Both the position numbers and the translations under genes were made by a program. The notes beneath the pieces were generated by a model that worked only from the letters and a program-made list of their open reading frames with translations, ran no database searches and was not told the DNA's origin. Source: Leptospira kirschneri serovar Cynopteri str. 3522 CT (GTDB lineage: Bacteria; Spirochaetota; Leptospiria; Leptospirales; Leptospiraceae). Taken from it: DNA of 64,000 bases. The stretch lies in contig NZ_AHMN02000013.1 in the NCBI RefSeq assembly GCF_000243695.2, positions 351,139-415,138 of the forward strand, written 5' to 3'. Each line of letters opens with the position of its first letter. Position 1 is the stretch's first letter. Below are positions 25,072 through 42,780 of this stretch, in pieces.

Positions 25072-25420
25072 GGTGATTAAAGAAGAATCAATCGAAACGA
25101 AAGGAATCACTCCGGCGATGTTTCATATTCTTCTTTCTTTGGCGGAAGGACCGCAACATGGATATGGAATTGGAAAATCAGTGGAAATTTCCTCGGGAGG
25201 AAACTTTCATCTTGGACCGGGAACTTTGTATAGAACTTTAGAATTGATTCGGGGTTTTGGCTGGGTTCGATATTCCAAAAAGAAAGTAATGGAAAATGAC
25301 GATCCTAGAAGGCTCTATTACGAAATTACTTCTAATGGTAAAGAGATACTTGTTTATGAGCTTAAAAAAATGGAAACAACTTTAAAAAGAGCGAAGAAGT
25401 TAAAACTGTTGGGAAATTGA
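25070..25420 (+). CDS. PadR-family transcriptional regulator
   Basis: 116 residues. The winged-helix core contains MFHILLSLAEGPQHGYGIGK and GPGTLYRTLELIRGFGWV, which are the PadR recognition-helix and wing signatures. The short C-terminal helix provides dimerisation. Start ATG 25070; GTG 25073 is an alternative. The stop overlaps the next gene by four bases. PadR proteins usually repress the operon they sit in. Confidence 0.92.
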   Translation: MVIKEESIETKGITPAMFHILLSLAEGPQHGYGIGKSVEISSGGNFHLGPGTLYRTLELIRGFGWVRYSKKKVMENDDPRRLYYEITSNGKEILVYELKKMETTLKRAKKLKLLGN

Positions 25421-25929
25421 AAATGATTTTTCGATGTTTTAAGGTCCTAATTCAAATTGTATATCCTGTTTCTTTTTCAAAAAAAATGAAAAATGCGATT
25501 CAGATTCATCTGGAAGATTCATATCGGGACGGATCATTTCGAATATTTTATTTATTTGATATTCTAATATCTGGTTTTCGAGAAAGAATTTCGAGCGAAA
25601 TGAGATCGTTTCGACTTTTATGGGAATATGATCATCGTTCTGTCTTTGGTCTTATGATCTTAATTCCATGGAATTTATTTTTAATTCTGATGTTTGCAAG
25701 TTTGTTTATAGGTGGACCGGGTTGGTTGAAGTTTTTTCATAATTTTCCTTATGAAAGAAACGTTTCTGCCGAATCCATTTTTCCTTTTTTATTATTTCTT
25801 GCTGTGATTTTACTTGTTCAGGACTTATTTCTTTTCAAAAAGAAAAGATCTGTTTTTAAAAGATATTCTTATCTGTTTTATATAAATATGAGTTTAGTAG
25901 TTCCTTTTTTTCTAATTTTAGTTCTTTGA
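25417..25929 (+). CDS. membrane protein of a PadR operon, 170 aa
   Basis: The start overlaps padR (ATGA). The N-terminal region ([26 protein letters not shown]) resembles the short cytoplasmic segment commonly found on membrane proteins encoded next to PadR regulators. Then come helices at about 85-110, 122-140 and 150-170. Function unknown. Confidence 0.7.
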   Translation: MKMIFRCFKVLIQIVYPVSFSKKMKNAIQIHLEDSYRDGSFRIFYLFDILISGFRERISSEMRSFRLLWEYDHRSVFGLMILIPWNLFLILMFASLFIGGPGWLKFFHNFPYERNVSAESIFPFLLFLAVILLVQDLFLFKKKRSVFKRYSYLFYINMSLVVPFFLILVL

Positions 25930-25936
25930 GGAGTTT

Positions 25937-26482
25937 ATGAAAATTTTTGCACTGAGTATTTTAGTTTTAGTAGTTTTACTTGTAGCGTTCCTATTTTATA
26001 TGGGCGCCTTTGATCGAGTTCTGGTTCAAGAGGAAGTCAAAGGACCGTTTTACGTTCTTTCGCATGAAAGGATCGGAGATTATAGAAATGTTGGACTTAC
26101 GTTCGAAGCACTTCAAAAAGAACTACCTGAAAGAGGAATTCGAAATTTTAAATTGTTCTCCATATATTTGGACAATCCGAACGAGGTTCCTAAAGAAAAG
26201 CTACGATGTGAAGTAGGGGCTCTTTTTTCGGAACCATTAGAAAAAATTCCAGTCGGACTTTCTTTAGAGTTGAAACCAAGAACCATTCCTTCTAAAAAAT
26301 ATCTTACTGCAGAGTTTCCATTGAGAAACTTTCTTTCTATTTTTCTTGGAATCTACAAGGTCTATCCGAAACTTTTTAGAGCTTGTGAGGAAAGAGGCTG
26401 TGATCTCAAAGGAAGAGCATCCATTGAAATTTATGAGCCCCTTACAGAACACAAGACTACATATCTTTTGCCTTTAGATTAG
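25937..26482 (+). CDS. membrane-anchored GyrI-like small-molecule-binding protein
   Basis: 181 residues. One N-terminal membrane segment (2-24) is followed by a domain with the GyrI-like pattern: [18 protein letters not shown], then a helix ending in [19 protein letters not shown], and [12 protein letters not shown] lies just before the ATG and the gap to the previous gene is seven bases. In the PadR operon context it may bind the same amphipathic ligands; that is inference. Confidence 0.7.
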   Translation: MKIFALSILVLVVLLVAFLFYMGAFDRVLVQEEVKGPFYVLSHERIGDYRNVGLTFEALQKELPERGIRNFKLFSIYLDNPNEVPKEKLRCEVGALFSEPLEKIPVGLSLELKPRTIPSKKYLTAEFPLRNFLSIFLGIYKVYPKLFRACEERGCDLKGRASIEIYEPLTEHKTTYLLPLD

Positions 26483-27197
26483 AGAAGTTTACTAAATTCC
26501 ATCTTAAGAGTAAATTAAAATATTTTGAATATATATTCAAAAGTGATAATATTAAATTTTTAAGATAGATAACGTGAGTTTTGTATAACACAATAGGAGT
26601 GATGCTGAGAGGAACTCAGTAGAAGGCTCTCTCAAACTAAAGACGATGATTGTATCATGTTTTCTGTATATAATTTATTGATTAGAGTTGAGAATCTGGT
26701 CCGGCTGCCTGTGGCAAGCCGGATTCAACCAAACTCAATTTCTTACTCCCTACAAGTTGTTCTATAGATCGCAGCATGATAATTGTCTTTATATTGCTCG
26801 AACTAAAAGTTGTGGATTACTTCAAAAAATCAATTCATTGTGAAATAGATAACATTGGATAAGGACTCGTAAAAGCTAAATGTGGGAACTACTGCAAATT
26901 TAGATTTTACCGGCAAATTTCGAAAGTGTAGGAACTCTTACAAATTTCGATTACGAAAAATAAATATTTAAAAATCTGTAATGTGACTTAATCTGTGGGA
27001 ACTACTGCAAATCTAGATTTTACAGTAAAATTGTGAAAAAACAAGCAATCGTTTTCTTTACAACAATGTTTGTTTTATCAGCGCTTAAGTTTTTAATTTC
27101 TGAACTCGTACATCAAACATTATAATCTGTCCTCTGAACGAGCCCTAGATTCTTTTTTAATTCGTGTAAGTTACATAAGTAAAATCTAAAATTCTTA
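26483..27197. repeat. intergenic region of dispersed repeats, no gene seen
   Basis: From 26570 to 26770 there are fragments of the AACTCAGTAGAAGGCTC and CTGCCTGTGGCAAGCCGGATT modules. From 26875 to 27030 there are two tandem copies of the GTGGGAACTACTGCAAAT repeat, the second preceded by GTAATGTGACTTAATC as at 3205. Confidence 0.6.
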
Positions 27198-28895
27198 TTA
27201 GAAATGAATAACGGATTTTAGATTTTCCGTATTTCCCGAAAAACTTTCCTTTTTAAAAAAAGTCTGAGAAGAATTTACTAAATCTAAATAACCGTCTCGG
27301 AACACTGACAGATCTTTTTGAGAATCGGGAGAATTTTTTCCAGAAACGTCCGAAAGTGCAGCGAGTGCGAATGTCTCAAACGCTAGGTCAGCTATATAAA
27401 TCCGATTTAGATCTAATTCCTGAGAACTTGAATGATCCAGTAGATTTTGTAAAAGTTCCGATTTTTTACGGATCGTTTCCGCTGCTTTCGAGCTTGAATC
27501 TGTGATTTCTTCTACGTATTTAAAAAATGCTTTTGCAACTTTTTCTCTTTTAAATCCGCGGAGTACGTGTTCGCTTAACAATAAATGGGTTCCTTCCCAG
27601 GTTTCATTTATTATGGAATCGTTATGTAATCTAGGAAGAGCGGAAAAATCGCCTACGATACCATTTCCGCCTAACACTAAAATGGAATTGTAGGTGATCT
27701 CTGTGGAAATAGCGGAACATTTATATTTTAAAAGTGGGGCAAGCACTTCTCCCGCGAGTTTTAAAGTTTCAGGGGTATGAAAATGTCTGAAAATAGAAGT
27801 CAACATTGCGGTGTGTTTGAGCCTTTGGTCGCTGAGTTGTTTTAGTAAAGAAGAAAATTCTAATATTTTACTGCCATAAGCAGTCCTAAATTTGGCGTAT
27901 TCGTAGGCTTCCATCCATCCTCTTCTAGAAATTCCGGAAGCCGCAATGGATACGTGTAGTCTTGAAATCCCGATCACGTATTTGATCAAGTTGGCGATTC
28001 CGTGCGCGGGTCTTCCGAGCGCTTCCGCTTCGACTCCGTCATAAACGATTTCTACGGTGAGTTTACCTCTGGAACCGATAATATCTTTTTTACGTAAAAT
28101 ATGATGTCCGTTTAACGTACCGTCGTCTTTAATCCTAGGAACTAAAAACATTCCGATAGTGTTTGTATCTTCTACTCTTGCGGTCGTTACCCAAAGATCT
28201 CCCGGATTAGAACAGAACCATTTTTCTCCTGTGAGAATCCATTTACCGTTATCTTGTTTTCTTGCGATCGTTCTGTTGGCGCTTACGTTGGAACCCCCGA
28301 CTCTTTCGGTTACATATTGTCCTGCCATAAAATGGGATTGGCTTCCTTCACCTGCAACAAGAGGAAGATATTTTTCTTTTTGTTCTGAAGTTCCAAGAGC
28401 TTCCAAAACTTTAATCATACCTTCGGTCATCGCAAGCGGACAAGTGACTCCACCTTCTCCATTTTGATTCGCGAGATAAGCAAGAGCGTAACGATGTAAA
28501 TCCGTAAAAGGATGTTTCCAAGATGAATGATAATTTAGATTTACGATTCCATAGTCGTACGAAATTTTTCTAGAAAGTTTTTGTTCGTTAGAATATACAA
28601 CCGCGTCGATTCGATTTCCGGTTCGATCGTATTTAACGATTTCGCCGTATTTTCCTTCTTTGTGAGAAGCTTCCGTAAGTTCATCTAGAATTCCACCAAC
28701 CAAGGCGCCATAACCGAAAAGATGTTCGATCATGGCCTTCTTGTGTGTAGAATCGTAACCTTTGGAATATTTTTCTACAAGTGTCTGTAAAACTCTGTCT
28801 TCTTCGTAAAAGTTTTTTCCTCGATTGCCTTTATAGTTCGAAATATCAAAAGGAGCAAGTCCAGGATTTGTTGATTGATTGGATGGATACTGCAT
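27198..28895 (-). CDS. large acyl-CoA dehydrogenase (AidB/FadE-like)
   Basis: 565 residues, longer than the 380-400 of ordinary acyl-CoA dehydrogenases. The N-terminal extension reaches about residue 130, then the FAD-binding core with [12 protein letters not shown] and [11 protein letters not shown]. The C-terminal portion includes [11 protein letters not shown] and ETWEGTH, where the Glu matches the classical catalytic base. The extra C-terminal helical domain resembles AidB-type members. The substrate is unknown. Monocistronic, with repeats downstream. Confidence 0.88.
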   Translation of the reverse strand: MQYPSNQSTNPGLAPFDISNYKGNRGKNFYEEDRVLQTLVEKYSKGYDSTHKKAMIEHLFGYGALVGGILDELTEASHKEGKYGEIVKYDRTGNRIDAVVYSNEQKLSRKISYDYGIVNLNYHSSWKHPFTDLHRYALAYLANQNGEGGVTCPLAMTEGMIKVLEALGTSEQKEKYLPLVAGEGSQSHFMAGQYVTERVGGSNVSANRTIARKQDNGKWILTGEKWFCSNPGDLWVTTARVEDTNTIGMFLVPRIKDDGTLNGHHILRKKDIIGSRGKLTVEIVYDGVEAEALGRPAHGIANLIKYVIGISRLHVSIAASGISRRGWMEAYEYAKFRTAYGSKILEFSSLLKQLSDQRLKHTAMLTSIFRHFHTPETLKLAGEVLAPLLKYKCSAISTEITYNSILVLGGNGIVGDFSALPRLHNDSIINETWEGTHLLLSEHVLRGFKREKVAKAFFKYVEEITDSSSKAAETIRKKSELLQNLLDHSSSQELDLNRIYIADLAFETFALAALSDVSGKNSPDSQKDLSVFRDGYLDLVNSSQTFFKKESFSGNTENLKSVIHF

Positions 28896-29284
28896 CGTTC
28901 TTTCCTAATTGATTCAGGTGAATCGTTTTATTTTTAAAGTCTGTTTCAAAATCTAAAAGCGCGGAAACTCAAACAATAAAATTATAAACTCTTAAGGTTA
29001 TATTATCAAGAAACTCTAATATAATCCCGTAAACTTTATTTGAAAAACAAAATAATCGATAAGAACTACTTTATTCTTTAAGACCTTGTATTTAAAAAAA
29101 GATTTTTTGGAAAGTATAACTTCGCTTGCTTTGAGGGCGAGCGAAAAAAGAAGAATAAACGTGAACATACGTTCTTAAATTTCAAAAAACCGAGCCGTTT
29201 TACGTTTTATATGTAACGTGAATGAATACGAAAGAGATCGATGAATGAACTAAAGCACAACGCTCTCTATGAATCGCGTTATCT
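28896..29284. other. intergenic region without a recognisable gene
   Basis: AT-rich. It includes the module GAATGAACTAAAGCACAACGCTCTC near 29240-29270 that recurs near 36540, 54565 and 58080. Nothing else is supported. Confidence 0.5.
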
Positions 29285-30943
29285 TTAAGGTTCGTTTTCA
29301 ATCAAAGAAGAAGAATATCCTTCCGGGGTTTCGTATCCCATCACGTCTAAGATTGTGGCCGCTACGTTTGCAAGACCTGGGTTGGAAAGATTGGACCTGA
29401 ATCGAATTTTATTTTCAGGATCTAAAACGGAAATCGGAACCGGATTGAGAGTATGACTCGTTTTAGGAATCGGATTTCCATGGGAATCCCTTTCAACATT
29501 TCCTTTTTTATCTAATTGAAACATTTCGTCGGCGTTGCCGTGATCTGCAGTAATCAATAAAACAATATTCTGTTTTTCGCATATTTTCCAGAGACGTTCC
29601 ACACAACCGTCCAAAAACTCCATCGCTTGAACGGTAGCCGGATAATTTCCGGTATGACCTACCATATCACCGTTAGCGTAGTTCACTCGATAAAAATCTT
29701 GTTTATTTTCATTCAGCGCTTTCTCCAACGCTTCGGTGATTAGAAGGGCTTTCATTTCAGGACTTTGATCAAATGGAATCACGTCCGAAAGAATTTCGCG
29801 GTATTCCTCTGAGTTTTGATCGAAGTAGCCACTTTTATTGCCGTTCCAAAAATAAGTAACATGACCGTACTTTTGCGTTTCGGATAACGCGTATTGAGGT
29901 ATGTTCGAGTTTGCCATATATTCGCCTAACGTTCGATCGATGGCCGGAGGAGCCACTAAAAAACGTTCCGGAAGTTTGAGATCCCCGTCGTATTGCATGA
30001 TTCCCGCATATAGAACATTAGGAAGAGGCCCACGGTCAAATTTATCAAAATTTTTTTCAGTAAACGCCAGAGAAATTTCGATCGCCCTATCGCCTCTGAA
30101 GTTTGTAAAAACGACCGAGTCCCCATCCTGAATTTTACCGACCGGTTTTCCATTATCAGAAATTACAAATGAGGGAAGATATTGATCGATTATTTTTGGA
30201 TCTTCTGAACGAAAGGTTTCAATCGCTTCTTTTGCGGAGGAAAAATATCTACCTTCTCCTTTGACGTGAACCTTCCAACCTCTTTCCACCATGGACCAAT
30301 CCGCTTCGTAACGATCCATCGTGATCGTCATTCTTCCACCGCCTGAAGCGATTCGGATGTCCGTGCCGTCTTTTCTAAGAGAGTCTAACCAAGTTTCAAA
30401 AGGATTCAAATAATCTAATGCAGATTTTTCGGGAACGTCCCTACCATCTAAAAGAATATGAAGTCTGATCTTAGGAACTTTCTCTAAAATCGCCCGTAAA
30501 ATTAAAGCTTTTGTGTGATCAATGTGAGAATGAACGTTCCCGTCCGAAAAAAGACCTAACAGATGTAAGGTGGAATTGTTCTTTTTAGAATTCCCGATCA
30601 CTTCTTTCCAGGCTTGACCGTTAAAAATATCACCGGATGCAATCGAATTAGAAACTAATTTGGCGCCTTGATCGAAAATACGTCCTGAACCAAGAACATT
30701 GTGCCCAACTTCTGAATTTCCCATGTCGTCATCTGACGGCATTCCTACCGCTTTTCCGTGAGCTTGAAGATGAAGCGTTGGGAACTGATTCCAAACTCGA
30801 TTTAAAAAAGGAAGTTTTGCGCCTGCAATTGCATTACCAAATTCCGGACCTTTGGGAGAATAACCGACTCCGTCTAAGATAATGAGTAAAACTTTTCTAG
30901 ACCGAAAGGTGTATTTCTTTGAAAGCTTCATATTAGGAATCAT
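29285..30943 (-). CDS. gpmI: 2,3-bisphosphoglycerate-independent phosphoglycerate mutase
   Basis: 552 residues, slightly long for the roughly 510-residue family. It interconverts 3- and 2-phosphoglycerate in glycolysis with two Mn ions. The first metal motif is [10 protein letters not shown] (23-32); the phosphoserine is Ser77 in MGNSEVGH; the second half metal site [11 protein letters not shown] is near residue 465. Two ATGs (codons 1 and 5) are possible and neither has a strong ribosome site. Confidence 0.95.
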   Translation of the reverse strand: MIPNMKLSKKYTFRSRKVLLIILDGVGYSPKGPEFGNAIAGAKLPFLNRVWNQFPTLHLQAHGKAVGMPSDDDMGNSEVGHNVLGSGRIFDQGAKLVSNSIASGDIFNGQAWKEVIGNSKKNNSTLHLLGLFSDGNVHSHIDHTKALILRAILEKVPKIRLHILLDGRDVPEKSALDYLNPFETWLDSLRKDGTDIRIASGGGRMTITMDRYEADWSMVERGWKVHVKGEGRYFSSAKEAIETFRSEDPKIIDQYLPSFVISDNGKPVGKIQDGDSVVFTNFRGDRAIEISLAFTEKNFDKFDRGPLPNVLYAGIMQYDGDLKLPERFLVAPPAIDRTLGEYMANSNIPQYALSETQKYGHVTYFWNGNKSGYFDQNSEEYREILSDVIPFDQSPEMKALLITEALEKALNENKQDFYRVNYANGDMVGHTGNYPATVQAMEFLDGCVERLWKICEKQNIVLLITADHGNADEMFQLDKKGNVERDSHGNPIPKTSHTLNPVPISVLDPENKIRFRSNLSNPGLANVAATILDVMGYETPEGYSSSLIENEP

Positions 30944-31320
30944 GGAAACAGTTGTCTATAGCGGAAGTCAAGAGATTCAAATATTAAAAAAACTTGGAAA
31001 TTTGCTTTCCTTTCTTAAATCAAATGAAAAGATAAGAAGCTGTACTAGAAGTTTGTGATATTACGTTTAATGTTAAAAATAACAAAGTGTATAAGTTTGT
31101 TATAATAAAAAAATACAACGAGTGTTTTCTTAGATTCGTTGTATGAATCGTTTGACAGATCTGAATTGGAGATAAACAATAACAATTTCCTAAGTTGATG
31201 TACGACTTTGAGAAATTTAAAAAGAAAGTTTGATCTCGGAACTAGTGATAAGGTTTTTTCGGAGACTTAAGTCTTACGAGAATTTAATAATGATTTCAAT
31301 GTTGTTGACGGTGCAAATGG
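30944..31320. other. intergenic region, probable promoters only
   Basis: AT-rich spacer between the divergent gpmI and the 669-residue gene. No gene or strong hairpin is seen. Confidence 0.4.
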
Positions 31321-33330
<2,010 letters not shown>

Positions 33331-33525
33331 AAGTTTGTTATATTGTGGAAACTACTTCAAAGTCGACGCTAAAAACTCGAAGTGCGAAGACAGTAACCCA
33401 TATTAAAAATTCTTTATAAATAGCGTAAGAAATAAGAAAGAATTTTCTAACCTAACGTGAGTTCGGTGTAAGAAAATCTTGGCGAATAGAAAACTTTCGC
33501 AACAACTTGGGTTTTTAGGAAAGTT

Positions 33526-34371
33526 TTAAAATCGAATCGTATAAACGAGATTAGGTGTGATTTCTGTAGATCCATTCATCTGATTTCTAACCACAAGGGT
33601 TGAAAATTTCCATCCTTCCGGATTTGGATCTGAAAGTAAGGTCTGTAACTTTTGATAATCTTTAGCTAATAAAAAGGTATGTATCAACTGTAATCCGTAA
33701 ATAGCGCCTAACAGCCATTGGGCTTGATTGTATTGAGAGGTAGCATGATCATAACTGTTGAAATAAGGATTGGTTGCAGTCGCCGTGGTTAAAATTCTAG
33801 TGATCAATGCGGTTGTGCGAACCGTTTCGTCGGAACTGATCGGGTTTAAATTCGGATCTGCAAATGCAGCAATTGTGATTGCGGTTGAATTAAATCTATA
33901 ATCGTTTTCTTCTGTTATAGCTTTTTCCTTACAATTATTAGCGTATAAAGCAGCGCCTGCAAAAAGTAAAAAACTGATGATTGCCCATCTTTTTTGTCCT
34001 ACTTTCCATTGACCCCAACCGGGAAGAATTGCGGATCTTCCCGTGATTGCCCATCGAGTGTCTTGCCAGGAAAGTTGAGTTGTAATCGGATCTGTATGAT
34101 GAACGGGTGGTTTGGTAGTAATAACTTCTTTTTTTTTGAATTCTTCTTTTTTAGGATCTTTCAAATTGATTTCGGAAATTTCGGCTTTAGGAATGGTTTG
34201 TAATTTGCCGTTCACTTCTATCTGAACTTCGGTTCTAGATTGATTGATAATTTTACCTTGAAGAGTTTTTCCGTTTTTAAGAACGATTGAACTTGCTGTT
34301 AGAGGTAAATAGAATAGAATCATTAAAACGAAAATTCCCGAAGAGGTTATAAGTTTATACGTTCGAGACAT
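33526..34371 (-). CDS. exported DUF5683-like membrane protein, 281 aa
   Basis: The signal segment (residues 8-28) is followed by a small beta-rich domain [16 protein letters not shown]...[10 protein letters not shown] (28-72). A Lys/Glu-rich linker follows, and then [19 protein letters not shown] (about 113-131), the DUF5683-type signature, leading into a membrane helix, with another hydrophobic portion near 225. The small N-terminal domain resembles the C-terminal tail of the FecR protein encoded across the divergent promoter. Function unknown. Confidence 0.75.
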   Translation of the reverse strand: MSRTYKLITSSGIFVLMILFYLPLTASSIVLKNGKTLQGKIINQSRTEVQIEVNGKLQTIPKAEISEINLKDPKKEEFKKKEVITTKPPVHHTDPITTQLSWQDTRWAITGRSAILPGWGQWKVGQKRWAIISFLLFAGAALYANNCKEKAITEENDYRFNSTAITIAAFADPNLNPISSDETVRTTALITRILTTATATNPYFNSYDHATSQYNQAQWLLGAIYGLQLIHTFLLAKDYQKLQTLLSDPNPEGWKFSTLVVRNQMNGSTEITPNLVYTIRF

Positions 34372-34416
34372 AGAATTATGATTCCAGCCATGAAATTTTA
34401 GAATTCATCTTTTGTG

Positions 34417-34450
<34 letters not shown>

Positions 34451-34464
34451 GAAATTGGTGATTC

Positions 34465-35022
34465 TTGATTACCGTGGCACATACTTCCGAGTTAGAGAAA
34501 CTCTATAACCACAATAAAGACGATTTATTTCATTATATAAGAAAATCGTTCTATGATGAAAATTCCGCCCAAGATATACTACACGATTCTTTTCTAAATT
34601 TTTTTAAATATTATGAAAATAGAGATATTCCAGATCCTACTTCTTGCAGGATGATTTTATTTAGAATTGCAAGAAATTTAATTATTAATCATTCTAAATC
34701 GTACTATCAACGGAATGTATCTCTGGTAGGAGAAGATGCTGCTAGTAATTTCACGTCTAAATCTCCAAGTCCTGAATTTTCTGTGATGGAAAAAATCGAT
34801 CAATTGGATGTAAAAAATATCATAGATTCGCTCTTAGATACGATTTCTGCGGAATATAAAGAAGCTTTACTTTTAAGATACCAACAGGATTTGAAACTGG
34901 ATGAAATTTCTAAAATTCTTGGAATGAGCATTTCCGGTGTTTCCAGATTGATTGAAAGAGCGGAGAAGGCCTTGGCTCAAGAAGGTAAAAAAATAGGTTT
35001 TCAACCTGCGAATTATATATAA
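34465..35022 (+). CDS. ECF-type RNA polymerase sigma factor
   Basis: 185 residues. Region 2 runs about 8-75 ([17 protein letters not shown], then [16 protein letters not shown]). Region 4 runs about 128-175 with [33 protein letters not shown]. The start is TTG 34465 or GTG 34474; no strong ribosome site decides. The next gene, 151 bases downstream, encodes a FecR-like protein, the usual partner, but no TonB receptor is nearby. Confidence 0.92.
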   Translation: MITVAHTSELEKLYNHNKDDLFHYIRKSFYDENSAQDILHDSFLNFFKYYENRDIPDPTSCRMILFRIARNLIINHSKSYYQRNVSLVGEDAASNFTSKSPSPEFSVMEKIDQLDVKNIIDSLLDTISAEYKEALLLRYQQDLKLDEISKILGMSISGVSRLIERAEKALAQEGKKIGFQPANYI

Positions 35023-35173
35023 TAAAATATTTTTTGATTCTTCTTATATTTCCAAAAGTGAAGAATTCGGACTACTTTGATAAAAAAAATTAGAAATAAA
35101 AAAAAAAGCTCAAATTGACTCATTTAGTTTTGTTTAACGAACAGGAAGCGGCGCAAACACGGGAAGCATAAAT

Positions 35174-36223
35174 ATGAAAGATAAAACAAATACTCCCGAA
35201 TTTGAAGCATATGCGAAATTCCTAAAAGAAAAGGGGTCGGCAACTCAGCTTCCTGTTTTTGATCCGAATTGGATCGGAAAACAACCTCGTTTTATCGTAG
35301 AGGACAAAATTATGAATGTCCCGACTGATAATACCAAAATTCTTCGTTTCCCAAAGGCTGTGTGGTTCGCTGCTGCCGCCATTTTATTATTTACGATCGG
35401 AGTTTGGATTACATTTCGTACTACAAAACCCGAGTCTGAAATTGTCCGAGGAACTACTTTAAAGGCTGCTGTAGTTTTTGTAAAAGGTCAAGTCTCCGTT
35501 ATGAGAGACGTAGAGATGAAATTACACCGAGGTGATCTTTTAAATGAATCCGATATAATTCTTACCGGTGCGGGTGGAGCATTGGATATAGGTTTAACCG
35601 ATTCTAGCGTCGTAAGAGTGAAAGAAAATAGTAAATTGATTTTGAAACAGTTGAGAGAGGACAACGGATCTCAGATTAAAATCAATCTAACTTCGGGTAG
35701 GGTATTGAACATAATAGAAAAAGAGAAAAAAACGAGTAACTTTTACGTAGAAACACCTTCTGCGGTTGCTGCTGTGAGAGGAACTTCTTTTGAAGTTAAT
35801 GCGTCTGAAAGCGAATCAATGGTTTTTGTCGTAGAAGGAGCGGTAGAAGTAACTTCTTTAAATGTTACAAAGAAAATATATATATTAGAAAGAAGTAAAT
35901 TAATAACCGTGAACAAGGACGGAGAAATCGAATCGATTGATATTTCTAAATTGAATTCTACTCTGCCAGAATATAAGGAAATGAGGAAGAATCTTGGAAG
36001 TCTAGATAGCGAACTTCTTTTAGACGTTCAAAATTTAAAATCTGCGAAAACCGAAGAAGAGTTAAGCAAAGTTTATGATCTGAGTATTGAACGTATTATT
36101 ATGAAAGATGGAAGAGAGTTGAGAGGTGTAGTTGTTTCTCAGAAAAAAGGAAAACTAGTGGTTCAAACTTTGAAAGGTTCGTATATTATAGATGAAGAGG
36201 CAGTGGATAAGATTAAATATTAA
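35174..36223 (+). CDS. FecR-domain membrane protein
   Basis: 349 residues. A cytoplasmic N-terminus of about 55 residues, one membrane helix (about 58-78), then the FecR domain (about 95-215) with HRGDLLNESDIILTGAGGALDI and VVRVKENSKL, and VETPSAVAAVRGTSFEV. The last 45 residues (IMKDGRELRGVVVSQKK... DEEAVDKIKY) resemble the N-terminal domain of the divergent 33526 gene. It probably transduces a periplasmic signal to the ECF sigma factor. The GGGAAGC before the ATG is a weak ribosome site. Confidence 0.9.
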   Translation: MKDKTNTPEFEAYAKFLKEKGSATQLPVFDPNWIGKQPRFIVEDKIMNVPTDNTKILRFPKAVWFAAAAILLFTIGVWITFRTTKPESEIVRGTTLKAAVVFVKGQVSVMRDVEMKLHRGDLLNESDIILTGAGGALDIGLTDSSVVRVKENSKLILKQLREDNGSQIKINLTSGRVLNIIEKEKKTSNFYVETPSAVAAVRGTSFEVNASESESMVFVVEGAVEVTSLNVTKKIYILERSKLITVNKDGEIESIDISKLNSTLPEYKEMRKNLGSLDSELLLDVQNLKSAKTEEELSKVYDLSIERIIMKDGRELRGVVVSQKKGKLVVQTLKGSYIIDEEAVDKIKY

Positions 36224-36257
36224 GATTTTATTTTATACCTATATTTTTCTATCAATT

Positions 36258-36292
36258 AAGCCGCTTGATAATAAGGTCCAGCGGCTTTTTAT
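36258..36292 (+). terminator. rho-independent terminator after fecR-like gene
   Basis: AAGCCGCT (36258-36265) pairs perfectly with AGCGGCTT (36280-36287), followed by T-rich sequence. Confidence 0.88.
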
Positions 36293-36299
36293 TTTTTAA

Positions 36300-36520
36300 T
36301 TCTAAAATTGTAGGAACTCATACTTTTAGAAAATTATTTCTCAGTCGAACCCACGTTCAATGAGATTTAAATTTTAATGATGGCCGTAAAAAACAGCGAT
36401 TTTGTGCATAAACCGGATGGACGATGATTCTTTTTGCATCTCATAGTAGTTCCCACAATTTTCAAAGTTTAACTGGTAAATCCATGATTTGTGAGAGTTT
36501 CCACATCTATTTTTTTTACG
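36300..36520. repeat. dispersed 'GTGGGAACT' repeats, several degenerate copies
   Basis: Contains GTAGGAACTCATACTTTTAGAAA, as at 3328 and 56112, and the reverse form TAGTAGTTCCCACAATTTTC. No gene is visible. Confidence 0.5.
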
Positions 36521-36554
36521 AAAGCGTTTGAAACTAAAGCACAACGCTCTCTAC

Positions 36555-36837
36555 CATAACCTTACCCACAAGTTGAATAGGATTTTAGAATAAGAAGGCT
36601 CAAAAACGCACATTATTCAAGTGTTCCGACAAGAATGAGTCTTTTTACTTGCAAAAAGCATGTTTTTCTGATAGAGAAAAGTCTTCCGAATTTCTCCACC
36701 TGAATTGCGACCCATGGGAAGCAATTCATTGAGTTGCCCCACCCAAAAATAAGGGCGGGAACTCAGTTTTACAGAGGATTTGTCGTAATTCCCACAGATT
36801 TAATATTGAGATCCAAATACTTGTGGGTAGGGTTATG
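36555..36837. repeat. MITE-like element family 2, full-length 283-bp copy
   Basis: The left end CATAACCTTACCCACAAGT and the right end ACTTGTGGGTAGGGTTATG form near-perfect 19-base terminal inverted repeats. The interior is shared with 7001-7260 and 12896-13146 and, in part, with 61054-61244. No coding capacity. Confidence 0.85.
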
Positions 36838-37140
<303 letters not shown>

Positions 37141-37143
37141 CAA

Positions 37144-37593
37144 TTAGGAATCTAAGTGGTCGTAGATCCAAGAATCTAAGGACCAAGAACCTCCTCCGAA
37201 AAGTAAAAGTGAAATTCCCATAGAAACCGAAAGAATGTGGTATTCGAATCCTTCTCCGTTTTGGTTACCGAACCAGTTCATAAAAAAACCGATTTCTTTA
37301 TGAGTCCATCCTGCAACTGCTAAAGTACATGTAATCCCAAATGCGGAAAGCCTTGTGCAAAGACCTAATAAAATGCCGATTGATCCGAAAAATTCAGATA
37401 CGATTGCTAATATAGATAAGATGACCGGAAACTGAGCGGTATTTACCAGATAATCCATGGAAGCTTCGTAGCCCAGACCTCCGAACCAACCTAAAAGTTT
37501 TTGAGCTCCGTGTGGAAAAATACATATTGAAAGCCCGAGTCTAAGCAAAAGAGGAGAAAGCGATTCTTTTGTTGAGAAGAAATTCTGAATCAT
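37144..37593 (-). CDS. DoxX-family membrane protein
   Basis: 149 residues when begun at ATG 37593, which has GGAG about nine bases upstream; a TTG at 37608 is in frame but overlaps that site. Four hydrophobic helices and the ICIFPHGAQKLLGWFGG motif near residue 25 are typical of DoxX/DoxD proteins, small membrane proteins of uncertain redox-related role. The gene is flanked by repeat DNA on its 3' side. Confidence 0.85.
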   Translation of the reverse strand: MIQNFFSTKESLSPLLLRLGLSICIFPHGAQKLLGWFGGLGYEASMDYLVNTAQFPVILSILAIVSEFFGSIGILLGLCTRLSAFGITCTLAVAGWTHKEIGFFMNWFGNQNGEGFEYHILSVSMGISLLLFGGGSWSLDSWIYDHLDS

Positions 37594-37608
37594 AGTGATA
37601 AACTCCAA

Positions 37609-38294
<686 letters not shown>

Positions 38295-38303
38295 TTTCTT
38301 TCC

Positions 38304-38326
38304 GGTCCGTCTGTTTTTGACGGACC
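38304..38326 (+). terminator. hairpin after the 56-aa gene
   Basis: GGTCCGTC (38304-38311) pairs perfectly with GACGGACC (38319-38326). There is a T-rich loop but only a weak T tail. Confidence 0.55.
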
Positions 38327-38365
38327 AATTCCTGTTCGTTTTTATCTTCCCTAACATTTCTATCC

Positions 38366-40306
<1,941 letters not shown>

Positions 40307-40612
40307 GAATTACTAAAGTACACTTCTATAAAATAAAATCTTTTTATTCCAGAGTGGACACATTTGCGAAAATTTCTGCATCTTATAGAATCCATCTTTT
40401 ATTTTTGACACCGTTTTATGTGTTTTTGTAGTAAAAGATCATTGAAACGATTGTAGTTGTCTAAAAATTTGTTTTTCTTTGATTTCTTTTGGTGAAAACA
40501 AATGACTCGCCGTTTTCGATAAGATATATTATTTTTTTAAGTTTGTTTGACCAAAAAGAAAAATGAATTTATTTAGTTTTATATTCTATTTTTATAATGA
40601 GGAAAATTGTAT

Positions 40613-40948
<336 letters not shown>

Positions 40949-41436
40949 TATATTTATATTAAAATTTCGATTGTAGGGACGACGTAATTCTAAAATTGTA
41001 ATAGTTCCTACATCTAATTTTTTACGGAAAAAAGTTTATAAGGCAGACTTCTTAGATTGAGCTTACTTTGTTAGTTTTTAAAAAATTTTATAGCTCAGAT
41101 TGACAAAATTGCTTTAATTGGCCGTTTTTCTGAAACAGAAACAGGTGGAGAGTTCACTTTTCAACAACTCTGTTATATGTTCCCAGCAAAAGTTCATTTC
41201 AGAATTTTAAAAAAGTCAGATAATAGTTTACAAAGATTATGTTGTTTTAAGGAATTTATAAATTTTTTAGACTCAACTTTTAGAAGCTTGTTCGATTATC
41301 GTCAATGAAACGGTTTTTGTGGGAACTCATACAGTTTAAGTGTTATGATAAAAATTAGAATTCGATCTAAAATAAATATTATAATTAGATAATATTTAGT
41401 CTATTTCTAAGGATTGACTTTTGAATATTTTGTTAT
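40949..41436. other. intergenic region with one decayed MITE copy
   Basis: Holds the element at 41072-41170 and degenerate GTGGGAACTC phrases near 41320. No gene is seen. Confidence 0.4.
41072..41170. repeat. MITE-like element family 1, diverged copy
   Basis: The right end TTTTCAACAACTCT and the interior GAAACAGGTGGAGAGTTC are preserved. The left end is decayed (AGTTTTTAAAAAATTTTATAG). Confidence 0.65.
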
Positions 41437-42273
<837 letters not shown>

Positions 42274-42479
42274 GAATTTGATTTTAATTCATAGTTAATT
42301 TCCGAATTTTGAATATTCAAAAAATCATATAACTATTAAAAACCATTTCAAAATAATTTATATTTGTTTAAAATGAAGATGGTTATTCTAAGATATTTTT
42401 GGGATGGTCTATTAAAACTTTGACCTTAATTTTCTTTTTACTGATCTTTATCAAATTGAGTTACCTAAATTTCTATCAT

Positions 42480-42780
42480 AAAGTGTCGTTTTATTGAGTT
42501 TCAAACGCGATCCGTAGAGAGCAGCATTGAGTTTTAAAAATTCCGAAGGAATTGGAGCGAAAAGAACTCAGTAAAACGCTTTTTAAGAAAGCGTTAACTC
42601 AGCGTCTCGCTTCTACGGTCGCTCGAAGTAACTCAGCAAAACGCTCTCTATGGATCGCGTTTTAGGTCGAGAGCCATTTTAATTATGAAATTTGCAAGCT
42701 GCGACGACGATCGTAGAGAGTATTGCACTTGAGTTTTTTATTTGTCCTAATTTTTTTACATCAAACTTCACGTTAAATCA
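42480..42780. repeat. intergenic repeat cluster
   Basis: AACTCAGTAAAACGCTTTTTAAGAAAGCGTT contains a self-complementary stem (AACGCTT/AAGCGTT). TCTCGCTTCTACGGTCGCTCG recurs from 36905. No credible gene in 42274-42934. Confidence 0.55.
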
